NCBI RefSeq assembly: GCF_017876495.1
Contig: NZ_JAGIOB010000001.1
Location: 1,426,001 to 1,490,000 of the forward strand
Length of the DNA stretch: 64,000 bases
Reading direction: 5' to 3'
Origin: Microlunatus capsulatus
GTDB lineage: Bacteria; Actinomycetota; Actinomycetes; Propionibacteriales; Propionibacteriaceae
Numbering within the stretch: the stretch's first letter is position 1; the number at the start of each line of letters is the position of its first letter. Positions 23,137 through 32,120 of this stretch are shown piece by piece. The translations under genes were made by a program, and so were the position numbers. Below the pieces are notes generated by a model. The model did not search any database. It saw only the letters and a program-made list of their open reading frames with translations, and was not told the origin of the DNA.

Positions 23137-23859
23137 ATGAGCAACTCCGACCTGACCGGCGCCGAGCCGACCCCCGTCCCTCCCACCCCGACCGCCGACG
23201 ACGGCACCGCGTCCCGCACGCTGGGCCTGGTCGGCGCGGGCCACATCGGCAGCGCCCTCGCCCGCGCGGCGACGGCGCACGGCTGGTCGGTCGTGGTGAG
23301 CAACTCCCGCGGCCCCGAGACGCTCGTCGACCTGGTGGCCGAGCTCGGTGACGGCGCCCGGGCCGCGACGGCGGCGGAGGCGGCGGCCGCCGGCGACCTC
23401 GTCGTCGTCACCGTGCCCCTGCACGCGATCGGCGACCTGCCGCTGGCCGGGCTCGCCGGCCGGACGGTCGTCGACACCAACAACTACTACCCGCAGCGCG
23501 ACGGCCACGTCGAGGCGCTCGACCAGCAGCGGACGACGTCGTCGCAGCTGCTCGCCGACCTCGTCCCGGACGCGCACGTCGTCAAGGCCTTCAACCACAT
23601 CGAGGCGCTGAAGATCCTCGGGGACGCGGCCCCGGCCGGGACGCCCGGACGGCGTGCCCTCGTGGTGGCGGGCGACGACGCGGCGGCGCGGGCGGAGGTG
23701 GCGGCCTTCGTCGACGAGATCGGCTTCGACGCCCTCGAGGTGGACGCGCTGGCGGAGACCTGGCGGATCGAGCCGGGCACCCCCGGCTACGGCCCGCGCC
23801 TCACCCGCGACGAGCTGGCCGCGGCGCTGGCCGAGGCCGTCCGCCCCGACCCTGCCTGA
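23137..23859 (+). CDS. NADP oxidoreductase, coenzyme F420-dependent-like
   Basis: A 240-residue Rossmann protein. The dinucleotide motif LVGAGHIGSALARA lies near residue 31, followed by SNSRGPE, a loop that suits NADP(H), and DTNNYYPQRDG and VKAFNHI, typical of the F420:NADP oxidoreductase-like family that also includes ferric reductase-like proteins. Possible roles are hydride exchange between F420 and NADP or reduction of an unknown substrate; the family is broad. It begins 51 bp after the second kinase and may be cotranscribed. Just after the TGA a 16-bp unit is repeated in tandem, and the convergent neighbour ends 65 bp away. Confidence 0.75.
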   Translation: MSNSDLTGAEPTPVPPTPTADDGTASRTLGLVGAGHIGSALARAATAHGWSVVVSNSRGPETLVDLVAELGDGARAATAAEAAAAGDLVVVTVPLHAIGDLPLAGLAGRTVVDTNNYYPQRDGHVEALDQQRTTSSQLLADLVPDAHVVKAFNHIEALKILGDAAPAGTPGRRALVVAGDDAAARAEVAAFVDEIGFDALEVDALAETWRIEPGTPGYGPRLTRDELAAALAEAVRPDPA

Positions 23860-23902
23860 GCCCGACCCCCGCCTGAGCCCGACCCCGCCCGAGCCCGGAC
23901 CA
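23854..23902. repeat. Tandem GCCTGAGCCCGACCCC repeat
   Basis: About three copies of a 16-17-bp unit starting at 23854, 23871 and 23887 (the last degenerate). The stop codon of the upstream oxidoreductase lies in the first copy. A GC-rich inverted segment follows before the convergent gene. Confidence 0.6.
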
Positions 23903-23924
23903 CCCGGGCCCGGGCGCCGGGCGG

Positions 23925-24566
23925 TCAGCCCTGGGTCGTCAGCCACTCCTCGAAGGACGCGACGGCCTCGGGCGGGCCGGACAGCTGGACCCGGGCCGCG
24001 GCGCGGCGGCCGCTGACCCACAGCGCCAGCTCGACCGGCTCGCCGGTCACGGTGACGGCGGGGGTGCCGCTGCGGACGGCGGCGGTCGCGCCGCCGGGCC
24101 GGGCCAGCACCACCCCGACCGGGGAGCGGCGGAAGGTCAGCCGCGCCATGAGCGGCAGCTGGCGGAAGACCGTGTCGGCCTGGGCGGCGGGGACCTCCCG
24201 CGGAGCGGCGGTGCCGGCGCCACGCCGGACGTCCTCGTGGTGGATGACGTACTCGAGCCCGTTGACCTGCTCGGTGGCCCAGCTGAAGGGCGACCACCGC
24301 GGGGGGCCGGCGACGAACCGGTCGATCAGCCCGGACCAGCCCTCCGGGGTGGACGCGGACCCGGCCAGCCGGCCGAGGTGCTTCTCGTGCCCCGGCCCGG
24401 CCTTGGCGACGGCGTCGCCGAGGGTGCCCCGCGGGTCCTGCTCGCGCTGCACGAGGTGGGCGAGCAGCCGCTTGGCGTCCCACCCCTCGCACAGCGTGGG
24501 GGCGTCGGGGTCGGTCCGGCGGAAGGTGTCCACCAGGGCCTTCTTCTCGGTGCGGGCCCAGCCCAT
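23925..24566 (-). CDS. TIGR03085-type metal-binding (mycothiol-linked, DinB-like) protein
   Basis: A 213-residue protein of the DinB/maleylpyruvate isomerase-like fold. LCEGWDAKRLLAHLVQRE near residue 25 supplies the first conserved His, and LEYVIHHEDVRRG near residue 105 the second His group, matching the TIGR03085 proteins of actinomycetes. Relatives use mycothiol or a metal site in detoxification, but this subfamily has no assigned reaction. ATG at 24566 is preceded by GGAGGAG. It stands alone on the minus strand. Confidence 0.8.
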   Translation of the reverse strand: MGWARTEKKALVDTFRRTDPDAPTLCEGWDAKRLLAHLVQREQDPRGTLGDAVAKAGPGHEKHLGRLAGSASTPEGWSGLIDRFVAGPPRWSPFSWATEQVNGLEYVIHHEDVRRGAGTAAPREVPAAQADTVFRQLPLMARLTFRRSPVGVVLARPGGATAAVRSGTPAVTVTGEPVELALWVSGRRAAARVQLSGPPEAVASFEEWLTTQG

Positions 24567-24660
24567 GGCGCGTCTCCTCCAGCGGTCGGTGGTGCTGCCC
24601 CGACCGTACCCGGCGGACCGACGGCCCGGGCCGCCGCAGCGCCCGGGTCGGGCCTCCCCC

Positions 24661-26007
24661 TCAGGCGTCGGCGGCGGTCAGCACGTCCGCCTCGTCGCGG
24701 GCACCGGGCACCGGCTCGGCGTCCAGCACCCGCAGGTGCCGCCGGCCGAGGACCAGCACGAGCACCGCGACGAGCACCGCGACCGCCCCCAGCGCGTACG
24801 GCGCCGCGGCGTCGAGCCGGGCCGCGACCACGCCGGCCACCGCCGGCGCCACCGCGCCGCCGACGAAGCGGATGCCCGAGTAGGTGGAGGACGCGACGCT
24901 GCGGGGCAGCTCGGTGGCCTCCATCACCGACTCGGTGAGCACCGTGTTGAGCACCCCGAGGAACAGCCCGGCGACGACCGTCGCCACCACGAGCACGACG
25001 AAGGCGTGGACCTGCCAGGCCATCACCCCGAGGTCGGCCGCCAGCAGCACCAGCACCGCGCGGAGCACGCGCTGCCGGCCGAAGCGGCGGGTGAGGACGG
25101 GGGCGGCGAAGACCGAGGTGAGGGCCAGGCAGAGGCCCCAGCCGCAGAAGACCAGGCCCAGCTCGTGGGCGCCGAAGCCCGTCGAGCCCGCGGCGCGCGC
25201 CGCCTGCTCCAGCGGGAACGGGGTGTAGGCCAGCAGGCTGAAGAAGCCGTAGTTGTAGAACAGGGCGGCCAGGCCCAGCGTCAGCAGCGCCGGGTGCCGG
25301 AGCGCGGCGACGGTGGCCGACAGCGGCACCCGCGGCGTGGCCGTCCGGGTGCGCGGCAGCAGCAGGGCGATGGCCAGCAGGCCGACGGCCATCAGCACGG
25401 CGGTGCCGAAGAACGGGCCGCGCCAGGAGATGCCGCCGAGCAGCCCGCCCAGCAGGGGCCCGGTGGCGATGCCCAGGCCCAGGGCCGCCTCGTAGAGGAT
25501 GATCGCGTGGTCCACGCCGCCCGCGGCGGCCCCGACGATGGTGGCGAGCGCGGTCGAGATGAACAGCGCGTTGCCGAGACCCCAGCCCGCGCGGAAGCCG
25601 ATCACCATGTCGACGCTGCTGGAGGCCCCGGCCAGGGCCGCGAACACGACGATGAGCACGAGCCCGACGAGCAGGGTGCGCTTGGCGCCGAGCCGGCTGG
25701 AGACCCAGCTGGTGACGAACATGGCGAGCCCGGTGACCAGCAGGTAGCTGGTGAACAGCAGCATCGTCTGGGCGGGCGTGGCCCCGAGCTGCGCGCTGAT
25801 CGCCGGCAGGATCGGGTCCACCAGGCCGATGCCCATGAAGGCGATGACGCAGGCGAAGCCGACGGCCCACACCGCGCGCGGCTGGCGCAGGATGCTGCCG
25901 CGCTCCCCCGGTCCGGCCCCGCCGCCGCCGGGCGCCCCGGCGGTGCTGGTGGTGCCGGCGCTGTTGCCGGTCGACGACGTGGCAGGCGGCGTGCTGCTGC
26001 GGGGCAT
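24661..26007 (-). CDS. MFS drug-efflux-type transporter (DHA1-like)
   Basis: A 448-residue transporter with a ~40-residue Ser/Thr/Gly-rich cytoplasmic N-terminus, then twelve hydrophobic helices. SRLGAKRTLLVG is the loop after helix 2, and the fifth helix region has GLGIATGPLLGGLLG, resembling the motif C (gxxxGPxxGG) of antiporter-type exporters. Export of a drug or toxic metabolite with proton exchange is the usual role. ATG at 26007 has GGGAGG 8 nt upstream. An AT-rich inverted repeat (26023-26045) just upstream is a probable repressor site, though no MarR or TetR gene is adjacent. Confidence 0.82.
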   Translation of the reverse strand: MPRSSTPPATSSTGNSAGTTSTAGAPGGGGAGPGERGSILRQPRAVWAVGFACVIAFMGIGLVDPILPAISAQLGATPAQTMLLFTSYLLVTGLAMFVTSWVSSRLGAKRTLLVGLVLIVVFAALAGASSSVDMVIGFRAGWGLGNALFISTALATIVGAAAGGVDHAIILYEAALGLGIATGPLLGGLLGGISWRGPFFGTAVLMAVGLLAIALLLPRTRTATPRVPLSATVAALRHPALLTLGLAALFYNYGFFSLLAYTPFPLEQAARAAGSTGFGAHELGLVFCGWGLCLALTSVFAAPVLTRRFGRQRVLRAVLVLLAADLGVMAWQVHAFVVLVVATVVAGLFLGVLNTVLTESVMEATELPRSVASSTYSGIRFVGGAVAPAVAGVVAARLDAAAPYALGAVAVLVAVLVLVLGRRHLRVLDAEPVPGARDEADVLTAADA

Positions 26008-26022
26008 GGGTGGGCCTCCCTG

Positions 26023-26045
26023 TTTACTTAGTAAGACTATGTAAA
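26023..26045. promoter_or_regulatory. AT-rich operator-like inverted repeat upstream of the MFS gene
   Basis: TTTACTTAGT (26023-26032) and ACTATGTAAA (26036-26045) pair with one mismatch across a 3-nt spacer. It is very AT-rich compared with the surroundings, sits 16 bp before the start codon, and has the size and form of a MarR/TetR-type operator. Confidence 0.6.
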
Positions 26046-26467
26046 TGCTAGCACCGCACCCGGGCGGGCCGACCGCGGCGTAGCGTGGGCCGCCGGCTGC
26101 CCGCCCCCCGGGGCGGCCCGACGGACGACCCGGCTCCGCCCCTCGGCCACGTGCGGGGGCCGAGGGTGGGGCGACCGGGCGAGCGGGGGCCGGGGCGGTG
26201 CCGGGCGGGGCCGGCGCCGCTGGCCGGCGCACCGCCCGCCGGCACCGGGCGCGGGGGCTCGACCGCATAGATAGCAAGGCTTAACATCACCGTAACGCCG
26301 TCGACGTGAGGCGTGCGTCGGGCTGGATAGCGTCGACGTCGGCAGCCCTCCTGAGCGCCGACGACGCCGTCTCCCCCGCCCCGGCGGCGTCACCCCCACC
26401 CCCAGGCCGCGCCCGGCCACGCCGAGGCGCGCGCCCCGCTGCACGTCGACCACTCGAGGGAGCACGC
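26046..26467. other. Intergenic region before the amino-acid permease
   Basis: About 420 bp between divergent transporter genes. Most is GC-rich without a credible gene. A lower-GC island at 26265-26300 (CATAGATAGCAAGG, CTTAACATCACCGTAACG) and a TAGCGT hexamer at 26328-26333 may contain the permease promoter, but no paired -35/-10 is convincing. Confidence 0.5.
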
Positions 26468-28006
26468 ATGACCCAGACCGAGAACCCCCCGCACGCGCTC
26501 GACGCCGAACAGGTCGGCTACAAGCAGACGCTCGGCCGGCGGCAGGTCCAGATGATCGCCATCGGCGGAGCCATCGGCACCGGCCTCTTCCTCGGCTCGG
26601 CCTCCCGGCTGCACAGCACCGGGCCCGCCCTCCTCTTCAGCTACGCCTTCGTGGGCGTCATCGCCTACTTCCTCATGCGCGCCCTCGGCGAGCTGGTCCT
26701 GCACCGGCCCACCTCCGGCGCCTTCGTCTCCTACATGCGCGAGTTCTTCGGCGAGCGCGCCGCCTTCATCACCGGCTGGCTCTACTGGCTCAACTGGGCG
26801 CTCACCGGGATCGCCGAGCTGTCCGCCGTCGGGCTCTACATGCAGTACTGGTTCCCCGACCTGCCCACCTGGCTGTCGGTGCTCGTCGCGCTCGCCGTCG
26901 TGCTCGCCGTCAACCTGCTCTCGGCCCGTGCGTTCGGGGAGTTCGAGTTCTGGGCCTCGGTGGCGAAGGTCGGCGCCATCGTCGTCTTCCTCGTCGTCGG
27001 CCTCGTCGTGGTGATCGGCGGCTTCGACATCGGCGGCCACAAGGCGGGCTTCTCGAACCTGTGGAGCAACCCGGGCGGATTCTGGCCCTCGGCCGGCGAC
27101 TTCAACTGGTACGGGCCGATCCTCGTGATGTCCGGGGTGGTCTTCGCCTACGCCGCCATCGAGATGGTCGGCGTCGCCGCCGGGGAGATGGAGGACTCGC
27201 GGCGCGAGGTGCCCAAGGCCGTCAACGCGGTGATCTTCCGGATCGGCGTCTTCTACTGCGGCTCGATCCTGCTGCTGGTCTCCATGCTGCCCACCGACGA
27301 CTACCAGGCCGGCACCAGCCCGTTCGTCACCGTCTTCGAGCGGCTGGGCCTGGGCTGGATGGGCACCGCCATCCAGGTCGTGCTCATCATCGCCGCGCTC
27401 TCCAGCCTCAACTCCGGCCTCTACTCCACCGGCCGCGTGCTGCGCAGCCTGGGCATGTCCAAGCAGGCCCCCGGCTTCACCCTCAAGATGAGCCGCTCGG
27501 GCGTCCCGTGGGCCGGCATCGTCATGACCTCGGTGGTCTACGTCCTCGGCGCGCTGCTCAACTACTTCGCGGCCGAGGCCTTCGAGATCGCCCTGGAGGC
27601 CGCGTCGATCGGCGTCGTCTTCACCTGGGCGACGATCTTCCTGTGCCAGCTGCGGCTGCGGAAGCTGGTCAACCTCGGGGTCATCGAGAAGAGCCCGTTC
27701 CAGATGCCCGGCCACCCCTACACGAGCATCATCGGCCTCGTCTTCCTCGCCCTGGTGATCGTCGGCCTGGCGGTGTCGGGCTGGCAGTCCTCCGACGAGT
27801 TCTGGCACAAGACGACCTTCCTCGTCGTCGTGCTGGGCATCCCGGTCCTGGTGGTGGCCCTGACCATCGGCTGGCAGGTCGTGAAGCCCAAGGTCGTCGC
27901 GAACACCGGCGACCGGCTCAAGGCCGTCTGGTCCGAGGACGGGCCCACCTACGGCCGCGACGTGACCCCGGACAGCCTGGAGCCCGACGACAGCTCGGTC
28001 GTCTGA
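26468..28006 (+). CDS. APC-superfamily amino-acid permease
   Basis: A 512-residue amino-acid/proton symporter of the AAT family. After a short polar N-terminus, helix 1 has IGGAIGTGLFLGSA, the substrate-backbone-binding motif, and helices 2-3 carry RALGELVLHRPTSGAFVSY. About twelve hydrophobic segments are visible. Close relatives include GABA, asparagine and D-serine/D-alanine/glycine permeases; the substrate cannot be fixed from sequence. ATG at 26468 follows CGAGGGAGC. A 13-bp GC hairpin terminates it at 28025-28053. Monocistronic by context. Confidence 0.88.
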   Translation: MTQTENPPHALDAEQVGYKQTLGRRQVQMIAIGGAIGTGLFLGSASRLHSTGPALLFSYAFVGVIAYFLMRALGELVLHRPTSGAFVSYMREFFGERAAFITGWLYWLNWALTGIAELSAVGLYMQYWFPDLPTWLSVLVALAVVLAVNLLSARAFGEFEFWASVAKVGAIVVFLVVGLVVVIGGFDIGGHKAGFSNLWSNPGGFWPSAGDFNWYGPILVMSGVVFAYAAIEMVGVAAGEMEDSRREVPKAVNAVIFRIGVFYCGSILLLVSMLPTDDYQAGTSPFVTVFERLGLGWMGTAIQVVLIIAALSSLNSGLYSTGRVLRSLGMSKQAPGFTLKMSRSGVPWAGIVMTSVVYVLGALLNYFAAEAFEIALEAASIGVVFTWATIFLCQLRLRKLVNLGVIEKSPFQMPGHPYTSIIGLVFLALVIVGLAVSGWQSSDEFWHKTTFLVVVLGIPVLVVALTIGWQVVKPKVVANTGDRLKAVWSEDGPTYGRDVTPDSLEPDDSSVV

Positions 28007-28024
28007 GCCGCGTCGCCGCCCGCG

Positions 28025-28053
28025 CCCGGCCCTCCCGCGACGGGAGGGCCGGG
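28025..28053 (+). terminator. Strong GC hairpin after the permease gene
   Basis: CCCGGCCCTCCCG and CGGGAGGGCCGGG form a perfect 13-bp stem with a CGA loop, 18 bp after the stop. Confidence 0.7.
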
Positions 28054-28088
28054 CCGGGCGCACCCCGCCGCGGGCTGGGGCTGGGAGG

Positions 28089-29957
28089 ATGGCCGACGTG
28101 GTGAGCGAGGACCTGACGGCGCTGCTCGCGGGCTACCCGCCCTTCGACGCCCTCGGCCCCGAGCCGCTGCGCGCGGTGGCGGCCGCCGCGGAGGTGACCC
28201 GGTTCCACCGCGGCGAGCTGGTGCAGGACGCGTTCACCGCGCCGTCGGCCTCGGTCTTCCTCGTCATCGCCGGCGCCGTGGACCTGTGGAACCGCGCCGA
28301 CGCGCTCGACGGGCCGCCCGACGAGCACCTGGGCCCGGGCGGGGTCTTCGGCTTCTCCTCCATGCTCACCGAGCGCGCGGTCGGGCCGCGGGCGGTGGCG
28401 GCCGGCGAGGCCACGGTCGCCCGGATCCCCGCCTCCGTCGTCGCCCCGGCGTTCGCGTCCCGGCCCGGCGCCCGGTTCCTGGCCGAGCAGGTCTCCGCCG
28501 CGGGCCGCCCGGCCGCCCCCGCCCCGGCCTACAGCACCGTCGACGAGCTGATCGTGCGGCCCCCGGTGGTCGTCGGCCCCACGACCACGGTCGCCGAGAC
28601 CGCCCGGCTGATGACCGAGGCCGGTGCCGGCTACGCCGCCGTCCACGACCCCCGCGGCGGCGGCTACGGCCTCGTCACCGACGCACTGCTCCGGGAACGG
28701 GTGCTGCTGGCGGGGCGCTCCGACCAGACCCCCGCCGCGGCGGTGATGGACCCCGCCGGCCCGACGGCCGTGCTCGGCGACTCCGCGGCCGAGGCGCTGA
28801 TCCTCCTGCTGGACCGGGAGGCGGAGTTCCTGCTGGTCACCGACCGGGCGGGCGTGCTGCGCGGGGTGGTCTCCCCCCGCGACTTCGCCGTCTCCCCCAC
28901 CACCGCGGGCGTCTCCGTGCACGAGCAGCTGCGCCGGGCCGCCAGCACCGAGCAGCTGGAGCTGCGGGCCCGGACCGTGCCCGGCGTGCTCGGGGACCTG
29001 CTGCGCCGCGGGCTGGCCTCGGACAAGGTCGTCGCCGTGCACTCCGCGCTGGTCGACGCCGTCGTCCGGCGGGCGCTCACCCTGGTCGTCGAGCAGCACC
29101 CGGGCCTCTCGGCCGACGCCTTCACCTGGCTGAGCCTGGGCAGCCACGGCCGCCGGGAGGCGGTGCTGAGCTCCGACGTCGACTCCGCCGTCGCCTTCGA
29201 CGACGCGACCGACCCCGAGCTGCTGGAGCGCTACCGGGCCGTCTTCGCCGAGGTGGGCCGGGTGCTGGCCCGGGCCGGGATCAACGGCGACGAGCACGGC
29301 GCCAGCGCCGAGCGGTCCCCCTTCGCCCGCACCAACACGGCTTGGCGGCAGGCGGCGCGGGAGTGGCTGGCCCGGCCGGCGGAGAACCAGGGCGCGGTGA
29401 TGACCTCGCTGCTGGTCGACGCCCGGCCCATCCACGGCGACCCCGGCCTGCCCGCCGCGGCCGCGGTGTTCAGCGACCTGCGCCGGCACCCCGGGACGAT
29501 GCGGCTGCTGCTCCAGGAGTCGCTGGCGCGGCGGGCCAAGCAGCCGCCGGCCCGCGGGCTGCTCGGCCGGCGCGGCGGCAGCTTCGACGTCAAGGACCAC
29601 GCGGTGCTGCCCATCGTCAACCTGGCCCGCTGGGCCGCGCTGAGCGTCGGGTCGGCGGCCCTGCCCACCACCGAGCGGCTGCGCGCGGCCGCCGGCTCGG
29701 CGATGCTGCCCCAGGCCCAGGGCGAGACGCTCGTCGAGGTGTTCGAGGTGCTGCAGCGGCTCCGGCTGCGCTACCAGGTCCGCCAGCACCAGCGCGGCGC
29801 CCGGCCCACCGACGTCCTGCGGATGGAGCAGGTCTCCCCGCTGGACCGCAGCGTCATCGCCCAGGCCGTCCGCGAGGTCGCGTCGGTGCAGCGCCGGATG
29901 GACAACGTCGCCCAGTACGTGCCCGTCGAGGCCTGGGCCTCGCCGCCGCCGTCGTGA
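28089..29957 (+). CDS. Cyclic-nucleotide-binding/CBS/DUF294 putative nucleotidyltransferase
   Basis: A 622-residue regulatory protein. Domains: cNMP-binding-like (~10-135, with GPGGVFGFSSML), two CBS motifs (~155-280), a nucleotidyltransferase-fold domain of the DUF294 type (~300-450, with LSLGSHGRREAVLSSDVDSA containing the G-S...D-x-D pattern) and a C-terminal helical DUF294_C part. It probably binds a nucleotide and modifies a protein or nucleotide, by analogy with GlnD-like enzymes; the target is unknown. The ATG at 28089 lacks a ribosome site; GTG at 28098, 7 nt after a GAGGAT box, is an alternative leaderless start. It overlaps the phosphoesterase gene (GTGA). Confidence 0.83.
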   Translation: MADVVSEDLTALLAGYPPFDALGPEPLRAVAAAAEVTRFHRGELVQDAFTAPSASVFLVIAGAVDLWNRADALDGPPDEHLGPGGVFGFSSMLTERAVGPRAVAAGEATVARIPASVVAPAFASRPGARFLAEQVSAAGRPAAPAPAYSTVDELIVRPPVVVGPTTTVAETARLMTEAGAGYAAVHDPRGGGYGLVTDALLRERVLLAGRSDQTPAAAVMDPAGPTAVLGDSAAEALILLLDREAEFLLVTDRAGVLRGVVSPRDFAVSPTTAGVSVHEQLRRAASTEQLELRARTVPGVLGDLLRRGLASDKVVAVHSALVDAVVRRALTLVVEQHPGLSADAFTWLSLGSHGRREAVLSSDVDSAVAFDDATDPELLERYRAVFAEVGRVLARAGINGDEHGASAERSPFARTNTAWRQAAREWLARPAENQGAVMTSLLVDARPIHGDPGLPAAAAVFSDLRRHPGTMRLLLQESLARRAKQPPARGLLGRRGGSFDVKDHAVLPIVNLARWAALSVGSAALPTTERLRAAAGSAMLPQAQGETLVEVFEVLQRLRLRYQVRQHQRGARPTDVLRMEQVSPLDRSVIAQAVREVASVQRRMDNVAQYVPVEAWASPPPS

Positions 29958-30790
29958 GCGGGGAGCCCGGGGCGGACGGGCGGGTGGCGGTCGTCGGCGA
30001 CGTCGGCGGGCACCGGGAGGCGCTGGCGGCCGAGCTGGTGCGGCTGGGCGCCGACCCGGCCACCGGCCGGCTGCCCGACGACCTCACGGTCGTGCAGGTC
30101 GGCGACCTCGTGCACCGGGGCCCCGACTCGGCCGGGGTGGTCGCGCTGGCCGACCACTACCTGAGGACGCAGCCGCGGCAGTGGGTGCAGCTGGTGGGCA
30201 ACCACGAGGCCCAGTACCTGGGCGAGCCCCTCTTCGACTGGCCGGAGCGGCTGGACCCCGACGTCCGGGAGGTGCTGCGCCGCTGGTGGGCCGACGGCGC
30301 CATGCGGGTCGCCGCCGCCGTCGGCACCGACGAGGACGAGCTGCTGGTCACCCACGCCGGGCTGACGGCCGGGTTCTGGGCCGAGCTCGGCGCCCCCGCC
30401 GACGCCACCGCGGCCGCGGCGGGACTGGACGCGCTGGCCGGCCGGGAGGACGCCACCCTGTTCCGGCCCGGCCACATGCTGACGGGGCGCCGGCCGCACC
30501 GCGCCGCCGGGCCGGTCTGGGCCGCGGCGGCCACCGAGCTGGTCCCGGGCTGGGTCGAGCACGTGCTGCCCTTCAGCCAGGTGCACGGCCACAGCTCGGT
30601 CTACGACTGGTCGCAGGAGGAGTTCCGGGTGCCGCCGGAGCTGGCCGTCCGCACCCACCTGGACGTCACGGCCCGGCACGAGACGACGAGGCTGGTCGGC
30701 GGCCGCCTGGTCGGGGTGGACCCGGGCCACGGGCGCCGGGCGGCGTCGTCGTGGCGGGCGCTCGTGCTCACGGGGCGGGTCACGCCGTAG
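29954..30790 (+). CDS. PPP-like metallophosphoesterase
   Basis: A 278-residue cytosolic phosphoesterase with the complete metal set: GDVGGH (residue ~17), GDLVHRGPDS (~50), GNHE (~84), THAGL (~130) and HGHS near the end. This order resembles bacterial serine/threonine phosphatases and ApaH-like enzymes. Its GTG overlaps the stop of the CBS/nucleotidyltransferase gene by 4 nt, so it is probably translated by reinitiation; the pair suggests a nucleotidyl transfer and its reversal (inference). No signal peptide. The upstream part of the long open frame lies within the preceding gene and is not coding. Confidence 0.82.
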   Translation: MSGEPGADGRVAVVGDVGGHREALAAELVRLGADPATGRLPDDLTVVQVGDLVHRGPDSAGVVALADHYLRTQPRQWVQLVGNHEAQYLGEPLFDWPERLDPDVREVLRRWWADGAMRVAAAVGTDEDELLVTHAGLTAGFWAELGAPADATAAAAGLDALAGREDATLFRPGHMLTGRRPHRAAGPVWAAAATELVPGWVEHVLPFSQVHGHSSVYDWSQEEFRVPPELAVRTHLDVTARHETTRLVGGRLVGVDPGHGRRAASSWRALVLTGRVTP

Positions 30791-30823
30791 GTTGGCGCTC
30801 CCGACCCTGGACGGAGACCACCG

Positions 30824-32098
30824 GTGACCTCTGACGACCACGGCGACCTCGCCGCCCCCGTGCTGCACCCCCGTCCGCGGCGGGGCTGGCTGAACGACCC
30901 GAACGGGCTCGCGCACGTCGACGGCACCTGGCACGTCTTCTTCCAGCACAACCCGGGCGCCCCGGTGCACGGCGAGATCGCCTGGGGCCACGTCAGCTCC
31001 CCCGACCTGCTGCGCTGGACCGAGGAGCCGGTCGCGCTGGTCCCCCGGCCCGGCCACCCGGACGCCGCCGGCTGCTGGACCGGCTGCCTGGTGGACGACG
31101 ACGGCGTGCCCACCGCGGTCTACAGCGCGGTGACGGCTCACGCCTCCGACGCCCAGGTGCTGCTGGCGACCAGCGACCGCACGCTGCGGCAGTGGAAGCA
31201 GGGGACGACGGCGGTGGTGCCCGCGCCCGACGACCCGGCCGTCACCGACGTCCGCGACCCCTTCGTGCTCACCGTCGACGGCCGCCGCTACGGCGTCCAG
31301 GGGGCGGGCGGCTCCGGCCGCGACGGCCGGCCCCGGCTGCTGCTGTGGGGCTGCGACGACCTGCGCCGCTGGGAGCCGCTCGGGCCGCTGCTGACCGACG
31401 ACGACCCGGTGGCCGCGGCCGTCGCCGACGCCCAGATCTGGGAGTGCCCCAACCTCGTCCGGCTGGACGGCCGCTGGCTGCTGGTGCTGTCGCTGTGGCG
31501 GGCCGTGGGGGACGGGGAGGGCGAGCTGTCGGGTGTGCGCTACCTCGTCGGCGACCTCGAGCCCGCCGGCGCCGGCCTGCGCTTCGTGCCCACCACGGGC
31601 GGCGTGCTGGACGAGGGGCCCGCCTTCTACGCCCCGCAGCTGCTGCCCGACGGCGACCGGGTGCTGCTGTGGGGGTGGTCCTGGGAGCTGGGCCGCAGCG
31701 TCGAGCAGGTCGCCGACGCCGGCTGGGCCGGGCTGCTCACCTGCCCGCGCGAGCTGGGCCTGGTGGACGGGGTGCTGACCAGCCGGCCGGCCCGGGAGCT
31801 GGACGCGCTGCGCGGGGCCGTGCTGGACGCGGCCGGGCCGTTCGCCGAGCAGGCCTTCGAGGTGCTGGCCGACGGGCCCGTCGGCCTCACCCTGGCCGAC
31901 GGGGACCACGAGCAGCTCGTGCTCGACCCGGCCTTCGCCGCCGGCGGGGCGGTCCGGGTGCTGGTCGACGGCAGCCTGGTCGAGGCCTTCGCGGCGGACG
32001 GCCGCAGCCTGACGACGCGCGCCTACCCCACCCCGACGAGCCGGTGGCGGGTGGACGGGATGGCGCGGGTGCACCGGCTGGAGCTGCCGGCCGGCTGA
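30824..32098 (+). CDS. Glycoside hydrolase family 32 (invertase/levanase-like)
   Basis: A 424-residue GH32 enzyme that hydrolyses beta-fructosides such as sucrose or fructans. The three acidic catalytic motifs are present: WLNDPNG (nucleophile Asp, residue ~24), VRDPFV (transition-state Asp, ~145) and WECPNL (acid/base Glu, ~207). A beta-sandwich domain follows from about residue 320 with VDGSLVEAF. There is no signal peptide, so it acts in the cytoplasm on imported sugar. GTG with GGAG 8 nt upstream; TAGGTT at 30788-30793 is a possible -10. No sugar transporter is adjacent. Confidence 0.92.
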   Translation: MTSDDHGDLAAPVLHPRPRRGWLNDPNGLAHVDGTWHVFFQHNPGAPVHGEIAWGHVSSPDLLRWTEEPVALVPRPGHPDAAGCWTGCLVDDDGVPTAVYSAVTAHASDAQVLLATSDRTLRQWKQGTTAVVPAPDDPAVTDVRDPFVLTVDGRRYGVQGAGGSGRDGRPRLLLWGCDDLRRWEPLGPLLTDDDPVAAAVADAQIWECPNLVRLDGRWLLVLSLWRAVGDGEGELSGVRYLVGDLEPAGAGLRFVPTTGGVLDEGPAFYAPQLLPDGDRVLLWGWSWELGRSVEQVADAGWAGLLTCPRELGLVDGVLTSRPARELDALRGAVLDAAGPFAEQAFEVLADGPVGLTLADGDHEQLVLDPAFAAGGAVRVLVDGSLVEAFAADGRSLTTRAYPTPTSRWRVDGMARVHRLELPAG

Positions 32099-32120
32099 AC
32101 CGGCGGAACCGGCGGGGCCC

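Noticed and set aside
23860-23924. Small gene in the gap after the F420-type oxidoreductase
   Set aside because: The gap is a 16-bp tandem repeat plus GC-rich hairpin sequence; any frame there is too short and repetitive.
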